From assembly GCF_000003815.2 (NCBI RefSeq), contig NC_049979.1, positions 1,598,594 through 1,662,593 on the forward strand: a stretch of DNA of 64,000 bases, read 5' to 3'. Source of the stretch: Branchiostoma floridae. Lineage: Eukaryota > Chordata > Leptocardii > Amphioxiformes > Branchiostomatidae. The notes beneath the pieces are model-generated. The model was not told where the DNA came from. It made no database searches and saw only the letters and a program-made list of their open reading frames with translations. Below are positions 40,501 to 41,568 of the stretch, piece by piece. Position numbers and translations under genes: made by a program. How positions within the stretch are numbered: position 1 is the stretch's first letter; each line of letters starts with the position of its first letter.

Positions 40501-40793
40501 CCCATAAACGCGACCTGTTACGTTAGTGCCATGTAAAATTCAATACGGCTTATGTGAAATCTTGTTTCCGATCGGAGCTTAGTTAGACCCCCTACTTACG
40601 TGCCGAGCCGGGCCGTCCAGTGTACTGCACCCGGCTTCAGCTCTCTCAGGACCACCGCTCGGCCAAGGTTCGACTTGACTTCCGACAGGAATTCATTGGA
40701 TTCTGAGTCCAAACAATCAGCATAGGGGAGCAACTTGTTGTAGACGATCTCCTTCTGCGGCAAGAAGCCGAGTTTCTGCTCTCGATTAGCCAT
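440..40793 (-). CDS. PSME4: PSME4 / PA200, proteasome activator subunit 4 (38 exons, 3' end outside window)
   Basis: PA200 is a large HEAT-repeat-like solenoid that caps the 20S proteasome, mostly in the nucleus, and promotes ATP- and ubiquitin-independent degradation, including of acetylated core histones in spermatogenesis and DNA repair (family knowledge). The assignment rests on strong collinear similarity to vertebrate PA200 from the start codon onward, for example [43 protein letters not shown]-like, [34 protein letters not shown] and [14 protein letters not shown] placed 38 coding exons with GT/AG boundaries; their lengths sum to 4343 nt (~1448 codons) and the phase closes at every junction. 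About 390 C-terminal residues, including the tail that docks on the 20S core, should lie beyond the left edge. The start has the vertebrate context and is 40 bp downstream of a YY1-like motif. The gene is transcribed divergently from acylphosphatase. Ten of its exons have junction copies in flanking introns. Confidence 0.97.
893..1345 (-). repeat. Junction minisatellite: PSME4 exon 37 end plus donor, 8 copies
   Basis: Five units of 61 bp then shorter units of ~46 bp, each carrying the last ~30 nt of exon 37 and the donor GTAGGTTATC on the complement. The copy ending at 1298 is the functional exon end; the longer units carry an extra segment. Confidence 0.9.
1298..1402 (-). CDS. PSME4: PSME4 coding exon 37
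   Basis: Residues 1383-1417, [20 protein letters not shown] then [15 protein letters not shown]. Acceptor TTTAAAG is weak but is the one that keeps frame. Donor GTAGGT; the exon end is copied seven times downstream. Confidence 0.9.
1536..1860 (-). repeat. Junction minisatellite: PSME4 exon 36 end plus donor, 31-bp unit, ~11 copies
   Basis: The 31-bp unit reads on the complement as exon tail TTCGACAAG, donor GTACGC, then a short intron piece. The functional exon end at 1846 (TTTGACAAG) is the right-hand copy; about ten more lie downstream in the intron. Confidence 0.92.
1846..1998 (-). CDS. PSME4: PSME4 coding exon 36
   Basis: Residues 1332-1382. Contains [20 protein letters not shown] and [18 protein letters not shown]. 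The end ACAAG plus donor GTACGC is iterated about ten times in the next intron. Confidence 0.96.
2220..2345 (-). CDS. PSME4: PSME4 coding exon 35
   Basis: Residues 1290-1331. Contains [20 protein letters not shown] and [15 protein letters not shown]. Donor GTAGGT; phase 0. Confidence 0.96.
2412..2492 (-). mobile_element. tRNA-derived SINE head
   Basis: On the complement there is an A-box-like CCAGTGGTTAGAGG (2472-2485) followed ~25 nt later by a B-box-like GATTTCGATTCC (2435-2446). The spacing and motifs fit a tRNA-derived SINE; no folded tRNA with an intact acceptor stem is present. Confidence 0.55.
2573..2660 (-). mobile_element. tRNA-derived SINE head
   Basis: Complement carries A-box-like GTCCAGTGGAT (2627-2637) and B-box-like GGAGTTCAAATC (2591-2602). 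Diverged from the neighbour at 2412-2492. Confidence 0.45.
2724..2793 (-). CDS. PSME4: PSME4 coding exon 34
   Basis: Residues 1266-1289, ending [13 protein letters not shown] (vertebrates: QPKLGRSREDMTE). Donor GTAACA; phase 0. Confidence 0.93.
2831..3066. mobile_element. Foldback/MITE with ~58-bp terminal inverted repeats
   Basis: 2831-2888 and 3008-3066 are near-perfect reverse complements (starts TCATTATTGAACGAGTTAAA). No coding capacity; PSME4 intron 33. Confidence 0.8.
3505..3667 (-). CDS. PSME4: PSME4 coding exon 33
   Basis: Residues 1212-1266. Contains [19 protein letters not shown] and [15 protein letters not shown]. The Pro/Gly-rich first ~18 codons and acceptor recur twice more in the intron (3755-4005). 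Confidence 0.92.
3600..4005 (-). repeat. Junction repeat: PSME4 exon 33 start plus acceptor, 3 copies
   Basis: Units of ~155 bp containing the GC-rich exon 33 start and the acceptor CCTGGTGCAG. The functional copy is at 3610-3670; the others centre near 3800 and 3960. Confidence 0.85.
4348..4429 (-). CDS. PSME4: PSME4 coding exon 32
   Basis: Residues 1185-1212, [20 protein letters not shown] (vertebrates: MAISAVAGILKQLKRTHKK). Donor GTAAAT; ends in phase 1. Confidence 0.94.
4853..4982 (-). CDS. PSME4: PSME4 coding exon 31
   Basis: Residues 1141-1184. Contains [19 protein letters not shown] and LPPRAVAMF, matching PWKFEHIGIGLLSLLLRDD of vertebrates. Donor GTGGGT. Confidence 0.93.
5414..5467 (-). 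CDS. PSME4: PSME4 coding exon 30
   Basis: A 54-nt exon, residues 1123-1141, [18 protein letters not shown] (vertebrates: YENLVDTLLDGVEQRNL). Donor GTAAGT; ends in phase 2. Confidence 0.92.
5585..5845. repeat. Intronic tandem duplication, ~160-bp unit
   Basis: Two diverged copies sharing TGTTTCAGCAGCTG, GGGAC..CTTTGTCA and GCATCTTTCTT blocks, in PSME4 intron 29. No exon sequence is recognised in it. Confidence 0.65.
5968..6101 (-). CDS. PSME4: PSME4 coding exon 29
   Basis: Residues 1079-1123. Contains [20 protein letters not shown] and [18 protein letters not shown], equivalent to the vertebrate linker with KIKEGIKRQQEKNADALR. Donor GTAAGT; ends in phase 2. Confidence 0.9.
6395..6490 (+). 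mobile_element. SINE fragment (tRNA-like B box)
   Basis: Contains GAGTTCGATCCCCGGCC followed by a tail shared with 15430-15545 and 26935-27045 (both minus), so it is one dispersed family. Confidence 0.5.
6815..7006 (-). CDS. PSME4: PSME4 coding exon 28
   Basis: Residues 1015-1078. Begins [16 protein letters not shown] (vertebrates: GALYCLLGNHSGVCLAN) and contains [20 protein letters not shown]. Its acceptor and first ~20 nt are copied about 14 times upstream (7050-7650, 8585-9200). Confidence 0.95.
7040..9200 (-). repeat. Junction minisatellite: PSME4 exon 28 acceptor plus exon start, ~14 extra copies, split by a LINE
   Basis: Units of 70-90 bp, each with a complement-strand acceptor like TGTTTCAG joined to GGTGCCCTGTATGT, the first codons of exon 28. 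Copies lie at 7050-7650 and 8585-9200; the LINE tail at 7660-8585 interrupts the array. Confidence 0.9.
7660..8585 (+). mobile_element. 5'-truncated LINE (reverse transcriptase C-terminal half)
   Basis: The open frame 7694-8512 begins near the palm motif LFADD, continues through the RT thumb and the C-terminal region (FFPRTI motif) and ends at TAA 8510-8512. It ends in a TGCAGA-like short repeat. Endonuclease and fingers are absent, as expected of 5'-truncated target-primed insertion. It is related to the tails at 24290-24700 and 59011-59145 but differs from the longer LINE at 27868. Inserted in the exon 28 minisatellite. Confidence 0.85.
9621..9749 (-). CDS. PSME4: PSME4 coding exon 27
   Basis: Residues 972-1014. 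Begins [19 protein letters not shown] and ends SHDQFK. Donor GTGAGC; phase 0. Confidence 0.95.
10031..10425. mobile_element. MITE family 1 (TIR GCAGGGCTCGAAAT)
   Basis: Perfect 14-bp inverted ends at 10031-10044 and 10412-10425. The interior has repeated GTGCACCCA motifs near both ends. Related copies at 27258-27571, 37577-37931, 36730-37068 and, diverged, 17279-18174. Confidence 0.8.
10631..10925. mobile_element. Foldback MITE with ~70-bp arms
   Basis: Arms start ACTTTATATCCGTACACAAA and are reverse-complementary to the end; AAGCTTTCGATCAGTCCTCT lies inside the arm. Intron 26. Confidence 0.8.
10989..11084 (-). CDS. PSME4: PSME4 coding exon 26
   Basis: Residues 940-971. Contains [15 protein letters not shown] (vertebrates: MIRDLLRLSTSSYSQ). 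Donor GTCAGG; phase 0. Confidence 0.94.
11530..11592 (-). repeat. Copy of PSME4 exon 25 end
   Basis: Repeats the exon 25 tail next to (CAGA)n; the donor position reads ATGAGT instead of GTGAGT, so this copy has lost its splice site. Confidence 0.75.
11634..11696 (-). CDS. PSME4: PSME4 coding exon 25
   Basis: Residues 919-939, [19 protein letters not shown] (vertebrates: GKKQHIRALLIDRVMLQHE). Donor GTGAGT. A copy of the 3' part lies at 11530-11590 with the donor changed from GT to AT. Confidence 0.95.
11814..12158 (+). mobile_element. MITE family 3 (TIR CAGGCTTTTAGC)
   Basis: Ends CAGGCTTTTAGCTAGG and CCTGGCTAAAAGCCTG. An inverted, similar full-length copy is at 48781-49134, and a diverged partial one is near 18350-18560. 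Confidence 0.8.
12486..12584 (-). CDS. PSME4: PSME4 coding exon 24
   Basis: Residues 886-918. Contains [20 protein letters not shown]. Donor GTGGGG; phase 0. Confidence 0.95.
12943..12998 (-). CDS. PSME4: PSME4 coding exon 23
   Basis: Residues 867-885, [18 protein letters not shown] (vertebrates: [18 protein letters not shown]). Donor GTAGGA; phase 0. Confidence 0.95.
13340..13780 (-). repeat. Junction minisatellite: PSME4 exon 22 end plus donor, 44-49-bp unit, ~10 copies
   Basis: Each unit contains on the complement ATCTGTAAGGTCATGCAG, AAACTAGTCG and donor GTGAGTTTTGTAC. Most copies are nearly identical; two read AAGTTTT at the donor. Confidence 0.92.
13774..13845 (-). CDS. PSME4: PSME4 coding exon 22
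   Basis: Residues 843-867, [20 protein letters not shown] then QKLV. The donor GTGAGT used here is the first of about ten tandem copies of this exon end (13340-13780); any could in principle be spliced, but this one is contiguous with the exon and keeps phase with exon 23. Confidence 0.9.
14254..14312 (-). CDS. PSME4: PSME4 coding exon 21
   Basis: A 59-nt exon, residues 823-843, [19 protein letters not shown]. Weak similarity to vertebrates here; supported by AG/GT boundaries and exact phase joining of exons 20 and 22. Confidence 0.8.
14313..15144. other. PSME4 intron 20
   Basis: No exon, clear transposon or array is recognised apart from an A-run at 14959-14971. Confidence 0.4.
15145..15240 (-). 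CDS. PSME4: PSME4 coding exon 20
   Basis: Residues 791-823. Contains [20 protein letters not shown] (vertebrates: LQSLTIVHNCLIGSGNLLP). Donor GTAAGG; ends in phase 2. Confidence 0.94.
15430..15545 (-). mobile_element. SINE fragment (tRNA-like B box)
   Basis: Complement reads GAGTTTGATCCCCGGCC then AAAGACTTTAAAAATGGTAC, the same family as 6395-6490 and 26935-27045. Confidence 0.5.
15550..15690 (-). repeat. Copy of PSME4 exon 19 3' half plus donor, followed by (CAAA)n
   Basis: 15553-15645 repeats ~85 nt of exon 19 (through ...CTCTCCAG and donor GTCAGG). A (CAAA)n run separates it from the functional exon. Confidence 0.85.
15697..15854 (-). CDS. PSME4: PSME4 coding exon 19
   Basis: Residues 739-791. 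Contains [19 protein letters not shown] and [12 protein letters not shown]. Donor GTCAGG; ends in phase 2. The 3' half plus donor is copied at 15553-15645. Confidence 0.95.
16024..16357 (-). mobile_element. Dispersed repeat family 12 (end GCCTGGGTACCATCCGG)
   Basis: Reverse-oriented relative of 32021-32360; both share blocks such as TAGTAGTTCGCTCC and the terminal GGTACC motif. No coding capacity. Confidence 0.65.
16362..16430 (-). repeat. Copy of PSME4 exon 18 3' end plus donor
   Basis: Repeats GTACCTGCCCATCAGG and donor GTAAGG with a 12-nt internal deletion, 140 bp downstream of the real donor. Confidence 0.85.
16511..16726 (-). CDS. PSME4: PSME4 coding exon 18
   Basis: Residues 667-738. 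Contains [20 protein letters not shown] and [12 protein letters not shown]. Donor GTAAGG. Both ends of this exon are duplicated: three copies of the 5' half with acceptor (16779-17193) and one copy of the 3' end with donor (16362-16430). Confidence 0.95.
16779..17193 (-). repeat. Three copies of PSME4 exon 18 5' half plus acceptor
   Basis: Units of ~150 bp holding the acceptor and first ~108 nt of exon 18, joined to (CAAA)n. In frame each copy meets TAA just after the copied part, so none is a full alternative exon. The third copy also has a 5-nt deletion. Confidence 0.9.
17443..17568 (+). repeat. 24-bp tandem repeat abutting a gap
   Basis: About five copies of CATTGAATGTTACCACCTAT plus TATG; similar sequence resumes at 18039, so the array probably continues through the gap. 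Confidence 0.85.
17583..18038. other. Assembly gap (N)
   Basis: Run of N inside PSME4 intron 17, flanked by the same CACCTATTATGTATAAAA sequence. Confidence 0.99.
18212..18279 (-). CDS. PSME4: PSME4 coding exon 17
   Basis: Residues 644-666, [20 protein letters not shown] (vertebrates: DEELDKELLWNLQLL). Donor GTGAGT; phase 0. Confidence 0.94.
18280..19143. other. PSME4 intron 16
   Basis: Holds a diverged partial relative of MITE family 3 (about 18350-18560). Nothing else is recognised. Confidence 0.4.
19144..19213 (-). CDS. PSME4: PSME4 coding exon 16
   Basis: Residues 621-644, beginning [18 protein letters not shown]. Donor GTAAGA; ends in phase 1. Confidence 0.93.
19767..19865 (-). CDS. 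PSME4: PSME4 coding exon 15
   Basis: Residues 588-620. Contains [20 protein letters not shown] (vertebrates: TSHIFETRVAGRMVADMCRA). Donor GTGAGA; phase 0. Confidence 0.95.
20520..20673 (-). CDS. PSME4: PSME4 coding exon 14
   Basis: Residues 536-587. Contains [13 protein letters not shown] and [12 protein letters not shown]. Donor GTCTGG, placed so that the frame continues into exon 15. Confidence 0.93.
20709..21000. mobile_element. MITE family 2 (TIR CAGGGTTGGACAAG)
   Basis: Ends CAGGGTTGGACAAG and GGTCCAACCCTG, with inner CTTGTCC/GGCAAGT motifs. Other copies at 38702-39035 and 49344-49597. Confidence 0.75.
21085..21330 (+). mobile_element. SINE-like dispersed repeat with A-rich end
   Basis: Shares GAGGAGAGCCACA, CCCCGCCAGACTTA, GTGGATCAA and TGCAATA blocks with 38390-38660 (plus), and reverse relatives at 27075-27240, 32430-32560 and 57840-57975. 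Ends in an ACAAAC-rich tail. Confidence 0.6.
21337..22222. mobile_element. 886-bp TTAA-flanked non-autonomous DNA transposon
   Basis: Perfect 20-bp inverted ends AGGGGCATTCCACTCCAGAA, flanked by TTAA at 21333-21336 and 22223-22226. TTAA duplication is typical of the piggyBac superfamily; there is no transposase frame inside. Confidence 0.8.
22488..22552 (-). CDS. PSME4: PSME4 coding exon 13
   Basis: Residues 515-536, [20 protein letters not shown]. Donor GTAAGT; ends in phase 2. Confidence 0.94.
22668..22815. mobile_element. MITE family 13, diverged copy
   Basis: Shares TATATCCGTTGTTTT, AGTATTTAGGGGTATCAAGT and ACAGTGGTTTCAA-like blocks with 32931-33154 and 37238-37457. Confidence 0.5.
23005..23100 (-). 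repeat. Partial copy of PSME4 exon 12 end and donor
   Basis: Complement carries GATCCGACCTGACAGAG plus GTGAGG, matching exon 12 tail and donor, ~230 bp downstream of the real one; flanking intron sequence is partly duplicated too. Confidence 0.7.
23302..23391 (-). CDS. PSME4: PSME4 coding exon 12
   Basis: Residues 485-514, beginning [20 protein letters not shown]. Donor GTAACT. A partial copy of its 3' end with a donor lies at 23055-23092. Confidence 0.95.
23793..24003. mobile_element. MITE family 11 (TIR TACTGTAAATGC type)
   Basis: Ends TACTGCAAATGC and GCATTTACAGTA; the interior has repeated CGCGGTGGTTTTA motifs. A second copy is at 53970-54178. Confidence 0.75.
24091..24274 (-). CDS. PSME4: PSME4 coding exon 11
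   Basis: Residues 423-484. Contains [13 protein letters not shown] and [13 protein letters not shown], matching vertebrate [11 protein letters not shown] and LPGVDPNDFSKCM. Donor GTGAGT; phase 0. Confidence 0.95.
24290..24700 (+). mobile_element. LINE 3' tail fragment
   Basis: 24301-24480 codes a LINE RT C-terminus ([19 protein letters not shown]) with a stop at 24478-24480, followed by untranslated tail. Strongly 5'-truncated; PSME4 intron 10. Confidence 0.75.
24915..25640 (-). repeat. Junction minisatellite: PSME4 exon 10 end plus donor, 6 extra copies, with TTGATTGA microsatellite
   Basis: Copies at about 24920, 25040, 25160, 25300, 25440 and 25550 each carry the exon 10 end with donor GTAAGA (CTTACTTCTCTAGCAC on plus), separated by ATTG/TTGA microsatellite. 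Confidence 0.92.
25641..25847 (-). CDS. PSME4: PSME4 coding exon 10
   Basis: Residues 354-423. Contains [25 protein letters not shown] and [12 protein letters not shown]-like blocks. The last ~50-70 nt and the donor GTAAGA recur six times in the downstream intron (24920-25640). Confidence 0.95.
26132..26190 (-). CDS. PSME4: PSME4 coding exon 9
   Basis: A 59-nt exon, residues 335-354, [20 protein letters not shown]. Donor GTAATA; ends in phase 2. Confidence 0.94.
26626..26721 (-). CDS. PSME4: PSME4 coding exon 8
   Basis: Residues 303-334. Ends [13 protein letters not shown] (vertebrates: [13 protein letters not shown]). Acceptor CAG, donor GTGAGT; phase 0 at both ends. Confidence 0.95.
26935..27240 (-). 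mobile_element. SINE-like fragments, two families adjoining
   Basis: 26935-27045 is the B-box family (complement GAGTTCGATCCCC); 27075-27240 is a reverse relative of 21085-21330. Confidence 0.5.
27258..27571. mobile_element. MITE family 1 copy
   Basis: Begins AGGGCTCGAAATACTGGGTG and ends AATGAATTTCGAGCC. Intron 7. Confidence 0.75.
27868..30885 (+). pseudogene. Non-LTR retrotransposon ORF (endonuclease + reverse transcriptase), one in-frame stop
   Basis: A 1006-codon frame broken only by TGA at 30469-30471. Order: N-terminal extension, then an apurinic-like endonuclease domain ([10 protein letters not shown] at residue ~125, TETWY ~153, GDLNRTD ~268, SDHCAVWW ~321), then reverse transcriptase ([19 protein letters not shown] ~592, [10 protein letters not shown] ~674, AQGTLLGPL ~733, the catalytic YVDD ~761), then the C-terminal region with [10 protein letters not shown] and [10 protein letters not shown]. 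It looks like the CR1/L2/Rex broad group, but I cannot settle the clade. YVDD replaces the commoner YADD or FADD. It lies in PSME4 intron 7, antisense to that gene. The single stop suggests a recent or only just inactivated copy, or it may be polymorphic. Confidence 0.9.
30886..31130 (+). mobile_element. Probable 3' untranslated tail of the LINE
   Basis: AT-rich non-coding sequence after the LINE stop codon; the exact 3' end is not resolved because no clear poly-A or target duplication is seen. Confidence 0.4.
31265..31459 (-). CDS. PSME4: PSME4 coding exon 7
   Basis: Residues 238-302. Contains [20 protein letters not shown] and RSLNLPVGS. The donor GTGGGT after ATGATG keeps the conserved MMGGP join with exon 8. 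The following intron holds the nearly intact LINE. Confidence 0.95.
31554..31685. mobile_element. Foldback element
   Basis: Arms CTCAAGCAAGTGGATATGG / ...CACTTGAG with near-complementary inner GTTTCAGATGGCATCCACC. The same outer sequence occurs at 51697-51768 up to a gap. Confidence 0.75.
31909..31972 (-). CDS. PSME4: PSME4 coding exon 6
   Basis: Residues 216-237, [20 protein letters not shown] (vertebrates: [20 protein letters not shown]). Donor GTCTGG; phase 0. Confidence 0.93.
32021..32360 (+). mobile_element. Dispersed repeat family 12
   Basis: Begins GCCTGGGTACCATCCGG. Inverted relative of 16024-16357. Confidence 0.65.
32753..32902 (-). CDS. PSME4: PSME4 coding exon 5
   Basis: Residues 166-216. 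Contains [18 protein letters not shown] and [10 protein letters not shown], matching vertebrate PA200. Donor GTAAGT; ends in phase 2. Confidence 0.95.
32931..33154. mobile_element. MITE family 13 (CGCTAGTTCACC-type TIR)
   Basis: Ends AATGCTAGTTCACCTTTATT and AAAGGTGAATGAGCGTTAG. Similar to 37238-37457. Confidence 0.7.
33195..33545. mobile_element. Large foldback element, arms ~150 bp
   Basis: The two halves are nearly perfect reverse complements over GGTTAGAATGACTGGATC, CTTGCTGCTACT and CCCAAACGTGGCTCAGCTTG, with a short AT-rich loop near 33350. Confidence 0.85.
33825..33869 (-). CDS. PSME4: PSME4 coding exon 4
   Basis: A 45-nt exon, residues 151-166, [15 protein letters not shown] (vertebrates: NSVENILKTLVKSCR). 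Donor GTGAGT chosen because it keeps the frame into exon 5; ends in phase 2. Confidence 0.9.
34232..34365 (+). repeat. Short tandem repeat, ~24-bp unit, about 6 copies
   Basis: Imperfect copies of GATTTGGATCCCCTACRCT in PSME4 intron 3. Confidence 0.75.
34366..36729. other. PSME4 intron 3, left-central part
   Basis: No PSME4 exon fits here and the reading phase does not need one. 35290-35600 is a GC-rich block unlike its AT-rich surroundings, origin unknown. Confidence 0.4.
36730..37068. mobile_element. MITE family 1, diverged copy
   Basis: Begins GGAACTCAAAATGCTGGGTG and ends near TTTGGAGCCTTG; the interior follows the family 1 pattern. Confidence 0.55.
37238..37457. mobile_element. MITE family 13 copy
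   Basis: Ends TAACGCTAGTTCACC and GGTGAACTAGCGTTA are perfect inverted repeats. Confidence 0.8.
37577..37931. mobile_element. MITE family 1 copy
   Basis: Begins GCAGGGCTCGAAATACTGGG and ends AATTTTGAGCCCTG; ends 93 bp downstream of PSME4 exon 3. Confidence 0.8.
38024..38140 (-). CDS. PSME4: PSME4 coding exon 3
   Basis: Residues 112-151. Contains [20 protein letters not shown]. Acceptor GCGTAG, donor GTAAGC; ends in phase 2. The next intron (33870-38023) is the longest in the gene. Confidence 0.95.
38390..38660 (+). mobile_element. SINE-like dispersed repeat with A-rich end
   Basis: Plus-strand relative of 21085-21330, ending in ACAAACAAACAAAA. PSME4 intron 2. Confidence 0.6.
38702..39035. 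mobile_element. MITE family 2 copy
   Basis: Ends CAGGGTTGGACAAGG and CTTGTCCAACCTG; 25 bp from exon 2. Confidence 0.75.
39060..39200 (-). CDS. PSME4: PSME4 coding exon 2
   Basis: Residues 65-112. Begins [17 protein letters not shown], nearly the same as vertebrate PA200. Acceptor CAG, donor GTAAGT; ends in phase 2. Confidence 0.95.
39201..40599. other. PSME4 intron 1
   Basis: No repeat family, exon or RNA gene recognised. Confidence 0.5.
40600..40793 (-). CDS. PSME4: PSME4 coding exon 1
   Basis: Residues 1-65, from ATG (complement of 40791-40793). Contains [13 protein letters not shown], near-identical in vertebrate PA200; the shorter N-terminus lacks the Gly/Pro-rich extension of mammals. 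Donor GTAAGT, ends in phase 2. Confidence 0.95.
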
Positions 40794-41510
40794 AAGTGTG
40801 CAGAAACGTTCCGATCTCTCGGCTACAAAATTTGTGAAATGTCACTGTCGAAGAAGTGCCGCCATATTTGATCGGTTTGTGCCGTGACTCATGTGGTGAC
40901 GTATGGGAGGAACTAAATATAGAAGCAAATTATACATCTAATGAAATCGAACAAAATAGCTTTGTAAAACATCACAATTCAGAAAGTTTATATCTATGTT
41001 TTGAAATCTAAATGTTCTTCAGTTCAGCTTAAGTTAAGCTTTTCTCCAATTTTTTTATAAAATGATGAAAAACTTAAAGTTACCCCTATGATCATAATAG
41101 AATATTCCCATAAACTTTTAGAATCTTTGTGAATTTTCTTTACTCAACTTCATCATACTTCCATTTATAGAACACACCTTTGTCCTTAATAAATGATTTG
41201 GGCGAGATTATTTGTCGAAAAATACACCAAGGTGAATTATCCTAACGCTGCTTAGAATCCTTGACCTGGAGTAACCTCAACCCAAGGTCAAAAGCTAACG
41301 TCAACGTTGAAAAGTGTGTTGGTGTTACACCATAACCCATGCGGGGTACTTGCGAACGAATTTGCAGTGAGAAAAACGTTAAAATGACATATTCATCATA
41401 TTAGACGTTTACTGTGATCAGAAACGTTTTGCGGTCTTTTCTAGGGTCTTTTCAGATTGATACTTCAACCGTTGCGTTTGCCAGCGGTGGTTGTGGTTGT
41501 TAGTGGAAAC
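40794..41510. promoter_or_regulatory. Bidirectional promoter region, PSME4 / acylphosphatase
   Basis: 717 bp between the two start codons. On the PSME4 side the complement has CAAATATGGCGGCAC (about 40857-40871), a YY1-like motif, and TGACGTA, a CRE-like half site, sits near 40897. On the other side ACATGGCGGCG overlaps the acylphosphatase ATG. Transcription starts are inferred, not seen. Confidence 0.55.
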
Positions 41511-41568
41511 ATGGCGGCGTCCGTCAGACTTGTGTCGGTTGATTATGAAGTTTTCGGCAAAGTGCAAG
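41511..41568 (+). CDS. Acylphosphatase coding exon 1
   Basis: Start ATGGCGGCG; codes MAASVRLVSVDYEVFGKVQ. Donor GTTGGA; ends in phase 1. Confidence 0.92.
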
